Origin: RGIG8700 sp045648505
GTDB taxonomy: Bacteria > Bacillota > Clostridia > RGIG6154
Reading direction: 5' to 3'
Length of the DNA stretch: 64,000 bases
NCBI GenBank assembly: GCA_045648505.1
Contig: JAZROD010000019.1
Span: 1-64,000, forward strand
Of the stretch, positions 8,502-17,000 are shown one piece after another. A program made the position numbers and the translations under genes. The notes beneath the pieces were generated by a model. It had not been told where the DNA came from and did no database searches. It worked only from the letters and a program-made list of their open reading frames with translations. Position 1 is the stretch's first letter; each line of letters opens with the position of its first letter.

Positions 8502-9227
8502 ATGGCAGTTATTTCTATGAAACAATTGTTAGAAGCAGGTGTTCACTTCGGTCACCAGACAAGAAGATGGAACCCAAAAATGGCAGAATACATTTTTGCC
8601 GAAAGAAATGGTATTTATATCATTGACTTACAGAAAACAGCAAAGAAAGTTGAAGAAGCTTACTCTTTCGTAAGAGACATTGCTGCAGAAGGCGGAGAAG
8701 TTTTATTTGTTGGTACAAAGAAACAGGCTCAGGAATCAATCAAAGAAGAAGCAGAAAGAGTTGGAATGTATTATGTTAATGCAAGATGGCTCGGCGGTAT
8801 GCTCACAAACTTTGAAACAATCAAAAAGAGAATCGAAAGATTAAAACAGATCAAGAAAATGGAAGAAGACGGCGTTTTTGAATTACTTCCTAAAAAAGAA
8901 GTTCAGAACCTCAAAAACGAAGTTGAAAAACTCGAAAAATATCTTGGCGGTATCAAAGAAATGAAGCAGCTTCCTGCTTGTATGTTCGTTGTTGACCCTA
9001 AGAAAGAAAAGATTGCTATCGCAGAAGCTCACAAGCTTCATATTCCTGTTGTAGCTATCGTTGATACAAACTGTGACCCAGATGAAGTTGATTACCCAAT
9101 CCCTGGTAACGACGATGCTATCAGAGCAGTTAAATTAATCGCTTCAACAATCACAAATGCTATCCTTGAAGGTAAGCAGGGTGAATCTTTTGCAGTTGCA
9201 GAAGATGAAGACGAAGTTCAGGAATAA
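8502..9227 (+). CDS. rpsB: 30S ribosomal protein S2
   Basis: A 241-residue ribosomal protein S2. The sequence MAVISMKQLLEAGVHFGHQT is the conserved S2 N-terminus; IIDLQKT, FVGTKKQA and RWLGGMLTN follow as expected, then PIPGNDDAIRA near the C-terminus. S2 joins the 30S subunit late and recruits S1 or its equivalent. The chosen ATG has GGAGGTG ten bases upstream and gives the family's normal start; longer upstream frames are just leader. First gene of an rpsB-tsf operon; the intergenic space is 32 bases. Confidence 0.98.
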   Translation: MAVISMKQLLEAGVHFGHQTRRWNPKMAEYIFAERNGIYIIDLQKTAKKVEEAYSFVRDIAAEGGEVLFVGTKKQAQESIKEEAERVGMYYVNARWLGGMLTNFETIKKRIERLKQIKKMEEDGVFELLPKKEVQNLKNEVEKLEKYLGGIKEMKQLPACMFVVDPKKEKIAIAEAHKLHIPVVAIVDTNCDPDEVDYPIPGNDDAIRAVKLIASTITNAILEGKQGESFAVAEDEDEVQE

Positions 9228-9259
9228 TCTTCTATAAAAATTACAGGAGGTAAATTACT

Positions 9260-10147
9260 ATGGCATTTACAGCTAAAGATGTAATGAAATTAAGAGAAAT
9301 GACCGGTTGCGGTATGATGGACTGCAAAAAAGCTTTAACAGAAGCTGACGGTGATATGGATAAAGCTACAGAAATTCTCCGTGAAAAGGGAATGGCTAAA
9401 GCTATTAAAAAGAGCGGCAGAATCGCTGCTGAAGGTCTTGTTGACATCGTTGTTGAAAACGGCGTTGCAGCTATGATCGAAGTTAACTCAGAAACAGACT
9501 TCGTTGCTAAAAATGACGAATTCGTTTCTATGGTTAAAGATTTCGCTAAACAGGTTATCACAGAAAACCCTGCAGATGTTGAAGCTCTTCTTGCTTCTTC
9601 AATCGGCGGTGCTACTGTTAAAGATATCTTAACAGAAAAAATCGCTAAAATCGGCGAAAACATGAACTTAAGAAGATTTGCTCGTTTCGAAGGTAATGTA
9701 GTTGACTACATCCACATGGGCGGTAAAATCGGTGTTATGGTTAAAGTAGAAGCTGACCTTTCAAACGAAGCTGCAGTTGCTGCTGCAAAAGACGTTTGTA
9801 TGCAGATCGCTGCTATGAACCCAACATACATGGACAAATCAGTTGTTCCTGCTGAAGATGTTGAAAAAGAAAAAGGCTTCATCATCGCTCAGATGAAAGA
9901 AGATCCAAAGAATGCTAACAAACCAGAAAACATTCTTGAAAAAATGGTTGAAGGTAAAATTGGTAAATTCTTTGAAGAATCATGTCTTCTCCAGCAGAAA
10001 TTCGTTAAAGACGACAAGACATCAGTTGAAAAATATCTCGCAGCTAACGGTGTTAAACTCGTTGACTATGTAAGATTTGAAAAAGGCGAAGGTCTTGAAA
10101 AGAAAGAAGACGATTTTGCAGCTGAAGTTGCTAGCATGGCGAAATAA
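9260..10147 (+). CDS. tsf: Elongation factor Ts
   Basis: A 295-residue EF-Ts, the nucleotide exchange factor for EF-Tu. Seen: LREMTGCGMMDCKKALTEA near residue 12 (the EF-Tu-binding TGAGMMDCK-type signature), the EVNSETDFVAKN core motif near residue 75, and a full-length dimerisation core. Ribosome site ACAGGAGG seven bases before ATG. Second gene of the rpsB operon and followed by a strong terminator, the usual arrangement. Confidence 0.97.
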   Translation: MAFTAKDVMKLREMTGCGMMDCKKALTEADGDMDKATEILREKGMAKAIKKSGRIAAEGLVDIVVENGVAAMIEVNSETDFVAKNDEFVSMVKDFAKQVITENPADVEALLASSIGGATVKDILTEKIAKIGENMNLRRFARFEGNVVDYIHMGGKIGVMVKVEADLSNEAAVAAAKDVCMQIAAMNPTYMDKSVVPAEDVEKEKGFIIAQMKEDPKNANKPENILEKMVEGKIGKFFEESCLLQQKFVKDDKTSVEKYLAANGVKLVDYVRFEKGEGLEKKEDDFAAEVASMAK

Positions 10148-10155
10148 TTAAATTA

Positions 10156-10187
10156 AACTCTTGCGGTTTTCCGCAAGAGTTTTTTTA
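10156..10187. terminator. Terminator of rpsB-tsf
   Basis: An 11-bp perfect stem (AACTCTTGCGG / CCGCAAGAGTT) with a TTTT loop and a T7 tail on the + strand. It abuts the stop codon of the convergent glycosylase gene and may serve both. Confidence 0.9.
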
Positions 10188-10997
10188 TTTTCCTTCTCTC
10201 ATACTATAGAAGAGATATTGTTGTGCGTAACCTGCAAGATTGCCAAAGTTTTCCTTTGCAAATTCATTTATTGCTTTTGGGGTTAAATTTTCAAATCCAT
10301 AAAGAGTTGTCAACACCTTTTTCATCCATACGTCAGTTGGAAAAACCTCTCCCCTTGCTGCAGAAAATAACAAAATACAATCTGCAACCTTTGGCCCTAC
10401 TCCTTTTATTTTGCTTATTTCATTTCTCGCTTCATCTATTGGCGCATTGAAGATAACATCTTTATCAATTTTTCCCTGTGCTATTTTTTGTGATGCATCA
10501 ATTATATAAGAATCTCTGTACCCTGCTTTTAGGAACGCTAACTCTTCAGGCGACTTTTCTGCAAGAATTTCAGCTTTGGGGAATGCATAATACTCCCCTT
10601 CTATTTGTTCTCCAAATTTTCTGCTTAAAGCTTCAATAATATTCTTTATTCTTGGAATATTGTTATTTTGTGATATTATAAATGAAATTACTGTTTCATA
10701 AAAGTCTTGTCTTAATATTCTTATACCGTCGCCTGCTTTAATTGCATTTATCATTATGTCGCTGTTTGAAATCTTTTTTATAATATGAGCATAATCTGTG
10801 TTAAGGTCAAAATACTCGTTCCAGAAAGGTGAATCATCGTTAATTTCAACAGAGGTTTTATTCTGTATTACTGTTACAACTTTGGAATTGACTACACCGG
10901 TATAGCTTCCATCGGGGGTTTCATTCCACCTGAAGCATTGTCCGCAATCAAAAGTTTGTTTTATGTTAAAATTTTCTGTTGTTATTATCACTTTCAT
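10185..10997 (-). CDS. OGG1-type 8-oxoguanine DNA glycosylase
   Basis: A 270-residue base-excision repair glycosylase of the OGG1/HhH-GPD group. The N-terminal OGG_N-like part carries FDCGQCFRW, the usual opening of this family. The helix-hairpin-helix reads IKGVGPKVADC, where Lys203 aligns with the catalytic lysine of OGG1. Asp222 in FPTDVW is the conserved catalytic aspartate. Start is uncertain: GTG (11000), ATG (10997) and GTG (10991) are all in frame next to ACGAGG; the ribosome-site spacing suits the last one best. Convergent with tsf. Confidence 0.88.
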   Translation of the reverse strand: MKVIITTENFNIKQTFDCGQCFRWNETPDGSYTGVVNSKVVTVIQNKTSVEINDDSPFWNEYFDLNTDYAHIIKKISNSDIMINAIKAGDGIRILRQDFYETVISFIISQNNNIPRIKNIIEALSRKFGEQIEGEYYAFPKAEILAEKSPEELAFLKAGYRDSYIIDASQKIAQGKIDKDVIFNAPIDEARNEISKIKGVGPKVADCILLFSAARGEVFPTDVWMKKVLTTLYGFENLTPKAINEFAKENFGNLAGYAQQYLFYSMREGK

Positions 10998-11044
10998 CAC
11001 CTCGTTAAAATTTTACTACATCTTCACTTCTTTTTCAAGGAGAT

Positions 11045-11073
11045 TTGACAAAAAAGATAACATAAGCTATAAT
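11045..11073 (+). promoter_or_regulatory. Consensus sigma-A promoter of the LamG lipoprotein gene
   Basis: Perfect TTGACA, 17-base spacer, perfect TATAAT, ending 23 bases before the ATG. Confidence 0.85.
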
Positions 11074-11096
11074 CATTCTGTTGAAAGGAGAATTGT

Positions 11097-12221
11097 ATGA
11101 ATAAATATATTTTAACTGTTTTTATTTTACTTACAGTAATATTATGCGGATGTGAAAGCACAGAACAAGACAACACATCTCCCATTTCCCAGTTCAGTTT
11201 TGAAACATCTCTTGAAGATACTAATAAAGAGCATACACTTATTCCATACGGTGAAATGTCATTTAATGTATGCGGAATTTCAGGTGGGTCTATTGCATTA
11301 GACGGTGGTTATCTTCAACTGGGCAACAGCAACGAACTTACTCTTAAAGACCAATTTACATATTCTGTATGGATAAATATCAATGATTTTATTTCATATA
11401 ACCCTATTCTTTTTGGAAACGAATCAAGTTCAGGTGATATTTCAGGTGGTCCTTTAAGCATTTATTTTAACGAAAACTATTCTGCTTTACAGTGCGACCT
11501 GACTTTTGTTACCAATGACACTCAATACAAGAGTCATTCATTTATTGCACAAAGTGTAACAACAATGGAAAACTTAAAACAACAATGGACACATATTGTT
11601 GTTACTTTAAACAAAGATGTTGTAAAAATGTATATTGACGGAGCAAAGGTTTATGATCAGGCACTTCCTGAAGATTTCGGCTCATACAAAGAAATTGCAA
11701 CAAACTCCAAGCCATACACCATCGGAAGAAGCGTCTACAGAAACTTTGATGCATCTTTAGATGAAATAAAAATATATGCTGTTGCTTTATCTGAAGATAA
11801 AATCAAATCAATCTACGACTCAAAAATTGCTTCATACACAAACCTTTTAACCTTGAAAAAAGACAGTAATGAAATTAAAATCAATAAAACAAGCTTTCAA
11901 TTGTCAGCCCCTATTAATGTAGACAGTATAAGCGGTGATATTCTTATCCCTTTAAAAGCTTTTTGTGACTCTATGGGTGCAAGCTTAAGCTGGGACGGCA
12001 GTGATGGTCTTGGCAGACTTGATATTAGCTATAACAATCACAACGCTTCATTCTGGGTACTTAATTCAAACGCATCTTTCGACGGCAAGCACACAAAGAT
12101 TTCACCTACTCCGCAGACTATAAACGAAATAGCTTATGTTCCGCTTACTGCCTTTGTGGAAAGTATCGGTGGAATAATCAAATATTCTTCACAGGAAGAT
12201 ACATACAAAATATACTACTAA
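11097..12221 (+). CDS. Lipoprotein with LamG-like and Cu-amine-oxidase-N domains
   Basis: A 374-residue surface lipoprotein. The signal peptide ends in the lipobox LCGC (Cys near residue 18). Residues about 40-235 form a LamG/concanavalin-like jelly roll, typified by GGYLQLGNSNELTLKDQFTYS-like beta strands, TFSVWI-type core and WTHIVVTLNKD, with LDEIKIYAVALS near the end. Residues about 265-374 match the Cu_amine_oxidN1 module (VDSISGDILIPLKAFCDSMG and INEIAYVPLTAFVESIG). Probably binds cell wall or external polysaccharide. It shares the stalk module with the exported protein at 3907-5385. Confidence 0.8.
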   Translation: MNKYILTVFILLTVILCGCESTEQDNTSPISQFSFETSLEDTNKEHTLIPYGEMSFNVCGISGGSIALDGGYLQLGNSNELTLKDQFTYSVWININDFISYNPILFGNESSSGDISGGPLSIYFNENYSALQCDLTFVTNDTQYKSHSFIAQSVTTMENLKQQWTHIVVTLNKDVVKMYIDGAKVYDQALPEDFGSYKEIATNSKPYTIGRSVYRNFDASLDEIKIYAVALSEDKIKSIYDSKIASYTNLLTLKKDSNEIKINKTSFQLSAPINVDSISGDILIPLKAFCDSMGASLSWDGSDGLGRLDISYNNHNASFWVLNSNASFDGKHTKISPTPQTINEIAYVPLTAFVESIGGIIKYSSQEDTYKIYY

Positions 12222-12252
12222 AAAACTGAACCTTAAAGGTTCAGTTTTTTAT
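12222..12252 (+). terminator. Terminator after the LamG lipoprotein
   Basis: AAAACTGAACC pairs with GGTTCAGTTTT around a 5-base loop, followed by a T-run. Confidence 0.85.
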
Positions 12253-12830
12253 TGGCTTTGAATAAGGAATGAGAGATTTTATATTCCAGAAAAATGTTTC
12301 AGCTTTTCCATCATAATTTTTGATTGCACAATAAACAGAGCTATTGGCTTTTACATCAATCTCTGAAATCTTATACTTTTCATTTCCTGATTCTATCATA
12401 TTTAATTTTATATCATTATCTGTAAGGTTCTTAATTTCTGCAGTTTCAATTCCTTCTGTATCTGCGTATTTAAGAGTAATAGCATAAGTATGGAATGCGT
12501 CTGCAGTTTTGTCTGCCTTAGGAATGATAATTTCTGTTAAATATACTGATTTAACTGAGCCATATGATGAATAGAAGACATATCCATTTCAACCCTGAAA
12601 GCAATAAAACTGCTATCGGTTTTAAATCGGACTCTGCCCTCTGAAGTACATGCGTGCTGTTCATATACTCCCATGCTGACAGTCTCTGCCACAACCTCAG
12701 GAATTTTTCTGAATTTTCCGTTTTCCTTAAAAATTCCACTGATGACAAAGTTGTCATATTCTGAAATATTATAAAATATCGTTTATTCCTCGTTAATATT
12801 TACCGAAGCCTTGTAAATATATTTCAGCAT
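12241..12830 (-). pseudogene. Decayed SGNH/GDSL-type hydrolase remnant
   Basis: Reading from ATG at 12830 (ribosome site AAAGGGGG) the frame stops after 15 codons, but continues in frame with FYNISEYDNFVISGIF, GKFRKIPEVV and GRVRFKTDSSFIAFRVEM. This pattern is typical of the N-terminal GxDLY-like domain of SGNH hydrolases in Clostridia. A shift or deletion near 12560 then leads into a second frame that runs to a TGA at 12241-12243 and resembles the strand-rich part of a lipase or esterase. The active-site GDS block is absent. Dead gene with an internal deletion and at least two frame lesions. Confidence 0.6.
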
Positions 12831-12908
12831 CTAGCCCCCTTTGATTTTACAATTCTAGCACATATTTTTTATTTATCAACAACTTTTTAAACTCTCAGGC
12901 AAATCACA

Positions 12909-12931
12909 AAATATGCAAATAAACATACTAT
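12909..12931 (+). promoter_or_regulatory. Possible sigma-E-type -10 element of the cotJ operon
   Basis: CATACTAT at 12924-12931 resembles the sigma-E -10 consensus CATACAAT and sits 22 bases before cotJA. No convincing -35 at the usual spacing was found, so this is tentative. cotJ is sigma-E controlled in B. subtilis. Confidence 0.3.
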
Positions 12932-12952
12932 GTAGAGAAGGGAGTTGTTTTT

Positions 12953-13129
12953 ATGGAAAATAATAATGCCTGCAAACAATGTGAAAGAAAATATGCACAG
13001 GCATATGTTATTTATCAGTCCCGTGGAGAAGATGTGTATGAGCCTTGCGAGGCACTTAAAAACGGCACTATATTCCCCACTTTAAATATGCCTTACACTT
13101 TCTGGAGGTTTAATAATGCAAAAAAATAA
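12953..13129 (+). CDS. cotJA: Spore coat associated protein CotJA
   Basis: A 58-residue protein. The C-terminal half, with YEPCEALKNGTIFPTLNMPY, matches the CotJA core (ALxxGTxFPxLxxP). CotJA is made in the mother cell and joins the inner spore coat with CotJC. The ribosome site GAAGGGAG is eight bases before ATG. A CxxC pair (CKQC) near the N-terminus is noted. Its last 14 bases overlap cotJB, as in other cotJ operons. It is the first gene of cotJAB(C). Confidence 0.82.
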   Translation: MENNNACKQCERKYAQAYVIYQSRGEDVYEPCEALKNGTIFPTLNMPYTFWRFNNAKK

Positions 13130-13364
13130 TCTCTTAAAACAGATAATGGCATTTGAGTTTTGTCTTATAGACTTAACTCAATACCTCGACACACACAGGG
13201 ACGACAAAAATATGATTGCACTCTTCAACGAATATAAAGGCGTTTTAGATGAATTAAAATCAAAATATGAAGATATGTACGGTCCTCTCACCCCAAAAAC
13301 CACAGATAAAGATTATTGGAACTGGACAGATGGCCCATGGCCATGGGAAGGAGAATGCAGATAA
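13116..13364 (+). CDS. cotJB: Spore coat protein CotJB
   Basis: An 82-residue protein matching CotJB: an N-terminal helix (LLKQIMAFEFCLIDLTQYLDT, the family has 'FALxDLxLYLDTHP'), a central LNEYKxxLxELKSKYEDMYGPL-like helix ending in YGPL, and the C-terminal WNWTDGPWPWE tail diagnostic of the family. Its stop overlaps the cotJC start (TAATG), so translation of the three cotJ genes is coupled. Complete and apparently intact. Confidence 0.9.
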   Translation: MQKNNLLKQIMAFEFCLIDLTQYLDTHRDDKNMIALFNEYKGVLDELKSKYEDMYGPLTPKTTDKDYWNWTDGPWPWEGECR

Positions 13365-13480
13365 TGTGGATATATCAGAAAAATCTTGAATTCCCCGTAA
13401 ATATAAAAACACCCGACCCAAGAATGGCAAAACTTCTCATCACACAATACGGTGGAGCGTATTGCATTTACTATAATTGA
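13364..13480 (+). CDS. cotJC: cotJC 5' fragment, interrupted by prophage 1
   Basis: The first 31 codons are the conserved N-terminus of CotJC, a coat-located manganese catalase: MWIYQKNLEFPVNIKTPDPR and AKLLITQYGG. After the Gly-Gly codons, phage DNA adds seven foreign codons and a TGA. The gene resumes exactly in frame at 54122 and again at 61420; joined, they give 31 + 31 + 127 = 189 residues, all without frame loss. None of the manganese ligands lie in this fragment (Glu35 is in the middle piece), so the fragment itself cannot be active. Directly coupled to cotJB. Confidence 0.92.
   Translation: MWIYQKNLEFPVNIKTPDPRMAKLLITQYGGAYCIYYN
13448..13479. other. attL of prophage 1
   Basis: TACGGTGGA at 13448-13456 is shared with attR at 54122-54130. 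To its right, the 22 bases 13458-13479 are an inverted copy (19 of 22 identical) of 54104-54125, forming one arm of a reconstructed attP. The dyad centre falls on GG at 13454-13455, the predicted crossover dinucleotide. Confidence 0.88.
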
Positions 13481-13568
13481 ATATATTGTCGAAAATGTGA
13501 GATGTATCACATAACGACTTACTCCTTTAATTGGTAAAATTTACCTGAATTTTATCAAGGAGAACATT

Positions 13569-13826
13569 ATGTCGAAAATACTTTCAAGAGCACTTGCAGA
13601 TATTTTATACAAAACAAGGATGGAACTTGGCTTATCTCAAGAGAAGATGGCTGAAAAGTGCTGTAAATCTTATAGAGAATACAACGATTTAGAAAATGCC
13701 AAACGGTTACCTTCCATACAAACTTTTATAGATATTATAATTACTTGCGACATTAATGTCAACCTGATAATTCAAACACTTATTGAAAGAGGTTATATTC
13801 CAAATGACGACAGAAATTCAGCGTAA
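13569..13826 (+). CDS. XRE-type helix-turn-helix protein
   Basis: An 85-residue one-domain DNA-binding protein: LADILYKTRMELGLSQEKMAEKC is the HTH_3 start, followed by SYREYNDLENAKRLPSIQTF as recognition helix and turn. AAGGAG lies eight bases before ATG. A near-palindrome GGTAAAATTTACC at 13533-13545, just upstream, may be its operator. It is separate from the late operon and reads toward it from the left end, so it may be a lysogenic cargo gene. Overlaps the next gene by 23 bases. Confidence 0.75.
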   Translation: MSKILSRALADILYKTRMELGLSQEKMAEKCCKSYREYNDLENAKRLPSIQTFIDIIITCDINVNLIIQTLIERGYIPNDDRNSA

Positions 13827-14037
13827 GTATTCATATTCTTACAGAAAAGAGTGGCACGAAGATTTAGACGGTTATGTATCATACGGTATTGAACTTTCTT
13901 CAGGTGAGTATCTGCTATCTTACTTCCCTGATGTCTTTCTTGATGAACAAGACGCTATCGACTTTGTTGAGCAATGCAATGAAGGTCAGGTTGAACCGTG
14001 TCACATCGAACAAGTGATTGAAGATGCTATTTTATAA
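13804..14037 (+). CDS. DUF6514-like small protein
   Basis: A 77-residue protein resembling DUF6514, a small clostridial family: a strand-rich start (YSYSYRKEWHEDLDGYVSYG), GIELSSGEYL, then DAIDFVEQCNEGQVEPCHIEQVIED, where the Cys-Asn pair and the 'PxHxxxVxED' end are typical. Function unknown. The ATG at 13804 is preferred over an upstream TTG because AAAGAGG lies about 11 bases before it. Coupled to the XRE gene by overlap, so the pair forms a two-gene + strand unit ending in a bidirectional terminator. Confidence 0.6.
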   Translation: MTTEIQRKYSYSYRKEWHEDLDGYVSYGIELSSGEYLLSYFPDVFLDEQDAIDFVEQCNEGQVEPCHIEQVIEDAIL

Positions 14038-14070
14038 AACAAGAGGAGCTTTTCGCTCCTCTGTTTTATT
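14037..14070. terminator. Bidirectional terminator between the left + genes and the late operon
   Basis: AGAGGAGC (14042-14049) pairs with GCTCCTCT (14055-14062), with A and T runs on the outside on both strands. It ends both the + strand XRE unit and the giant - strand operon. Confidence 0.88.
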
Positions 14071-17000
14071 TAAGAATATTATAGATTCTGTATGCTTGAT
14101 TTATTGGTACGCCTATCTTTCTCAATCTTGCAATTTTTGCATCTCGTCCGCTTCCTTTTCCATCCTTTTGGCTTCCCATCACTTTGACTACATAATAAAA
14201 AGTCCTTGTGTTTATAGAATTCTCTCCGAAGTTCTTTATATATGTATCATAACCCTCCTGCTGACTTTCTGTAAGGATAGAATAATAATAATTATCCACA
14301 CTACTGAAATCATATTGTGCTTCATTGTCTCCGAACAACGCTTTGTTTACTTCTTGTTTTTCTTCAGGAGAAAGACTGTTATCATTTGCAAGAGCTTCTC
14401 TCTTAATAACTGACATTTTAGGCTCGTAACCCCATTTTTCGTATACTTTTTTTGTTCTGCCATCAGTCATACCGAAAAACTTCTCGTATTCAGCCTCTTT
14501 ACTCACATCATCATGCACATCATAATCGTAATACAGTTTTGTAACCTTTTCAGGCGCAATACCGAAATCAATTAAATCCTGTGCTTTTTCTCTTTTTCCC
14601 TTATTGCCATCTTCACCCTTTGAGTAAAAGCTTATTTCAACTTTTGCCTTTTGTGATGGTGTAAGACCTTTGGATCTTTCAAGTGTTTCGTGAACAACCT
14701 GGTCTGTTGATTTAGAATTGTCCCCATCTGAAATACTTTTAGCCTTTCTTGCACTATTAATGGCATTATAGATGTCAGTATTCTTTGTGTTTTTATCCTT
14801 TATCATTTCTTTATATAACTCTGTCTGCTCTGATGTCAAACTTCCAAAGCCTTCATCAACCCATTTCCTTGCCCCTTCGGTTGCATTTTTGCCAAAAACT
14901 ACACTTTGTGCTCCTGTCAACAAATCTCCTTCTATAGGATATTGCAATTCTTTTTCACCTTTGTTGTTGAGCTTATAACTGCCTCCTTTGGTATATGCAC
15001 TCATGCCTTTTGCAGTTTTAGATATTTGGTTACCACCATAAGGCATTAAAAACATTGCCACAGTTCCTCCGAGTTCTTCGCTTAAAACTTGTGCCCTTTT
15101 CTTGTTGGATACTCCTTTTGCAAAAGACTTTCCTATTTTCCCAACATCAGGGAATGCCGAAGCAATAGGAAGCCTTGCATTATCAAGCTCAAGACCTGTA
15201 ACACCACCTGCTAATCCTAATGCACCACCGGCAAACGGTAGATTTCCTCCGACATTGTCAATTACATTCACTGCTATATCAAGTCTTTCTTTTTTTCTTA
15301 CCTCTTCAATAACCTTTACATCTCCATCACATAATGTCAGTAAAATATCAACACTATTATTGAGTTTTTTACCTGATACATCACCTACGAACTCATTTAT
15401 CCAACCAATTGGATCAAGAGCAGGTCTTCTTCCGCAAATTTTCTCATAAACATCGTTAAATAAGTATGCACCGAGAACAAGTCTTATTATTCCCAAAATA
15501 ACATTGTCAACCACTTCTTTTGGAAAATCTTTAAACAAGTGTCTGATTTGATTGTTCGGTTCAACCTGAAATGCTGACAATATTTTTGCCGCAGGGTTCT
15601 TTCTACCAAAATATGTTGGAAGTGCACCCTTTGAGCGGTCCGCAATCAATCCTGCTGCATATTTGTCTGCTTCCTTAATTGCATCTGCATCACTCATACC
15701 TTTTTTTATACATTGATGATATTTAGCTCTCCAAATTGTGCCTGATGTTAATTCGTCAACTATATTCATCGGTTTTGCTAACGCCTTTTCAATTTTAGAA
15801 TCTTTTGCAAGTCTTTCACCTGAAAGAAATCTATTTGTCAAAAACACACTTCTTTCATCAAATCCATCTTTCTTGAAAATATTCTTTACAGTTTGGTTAT
15901 ACCCAATAAGCATATTTATATCGCCAAGTGCCGCAGTTGCTTGATGCATAGGAATAAAGTTTGTGATGGCAGTAGAAAGATTTCCAAGTACCATATTCTT
16001 TGCAAGTCTCTTACTCATTCCATTGATAACATTATAGAACCATCTTCCTATATCGCTTTCAAAGCTTCTGTCGTGCATCGACTTTTTGTTTGCAAGAAGG
16101 TTAGTATATTCAGTAAGATTATTAACATAATTACCGAGTGAAGTTATATCTCTCTCCCACGCTTTTTCAATAAGAGTTTCCCTTTCTTCATCTGTTATGT
16201 TTGGATTGTCCCTTATAGAATCAATCTCATCTTTAACACCTTTTTCTGAATATTTATATCGAATCGCTCTTTCAAAAGCTCTCAAGTTCTGTATGTCATC
16301 AGTGTGGAATATAACATCTGAAACACCTTCAATATATTTTTGGAAACCTTCAATTGCATCATACTTTGTTTCGTTGGTGTTTCTTCTTTTTGTATGTTGC
16401 ACCCAGGTAATGCCTGGCTTAAAGTTTTCAGTTCTTCCCGTAAGATCAGTAGGAAGCTCCGTAACATCAACATTTATTCCAAGAGCCTTTGCAATCTTCC
16501 CGGTAATATCATCTGTTCCCGTTTCCATAAAGTGAGGAAAATAATTTTTTCTGTATTCAACAGGTGCATATCCGTTTCTGATGCGGACACTGTTCATTTC
16601 TTCAAAGAGTTCGTCATATATTTTATGGAATTCCTTAATACAATTATTTATCTTGTTATAATCAAGGTTAGGATTGCTCTCTTTGAATTCCACAAGACTA
16701 CCTTTAAGATTGATAAGTCTGTCATTTTCATCGTCGGTAAGCTTTCTCTTTTTTGCCTTTGCTTCAAGGTCTGCAATATCCCCTTCAACTTCGCCTATAA
16801 ACTGTACTGCTTCCGACTCTGTGTTCTTATTGCCGTGTCGCACTCTTAAGTCTATATTCATATCACGAACTCTATCGAAGTAATTATGTTTGAATCTCGT
16901 TCTTTCAGCTTCGTGATCGTGAACAGGTGTAAAATATTTTTCAATAATCTTCTCTGCCTGTTTCTTATCCTTAACTATATCGTAAATATTTCTCTCCTGT

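Noticed and set aside
15102..16849. Several + strand frames of 60-170 codons inside the polyvalent gene
   Set aside because: They are antisense shadows with hydrophobic or Ser-rich composition, no ribosome sites, and the - strand frame is continuous.
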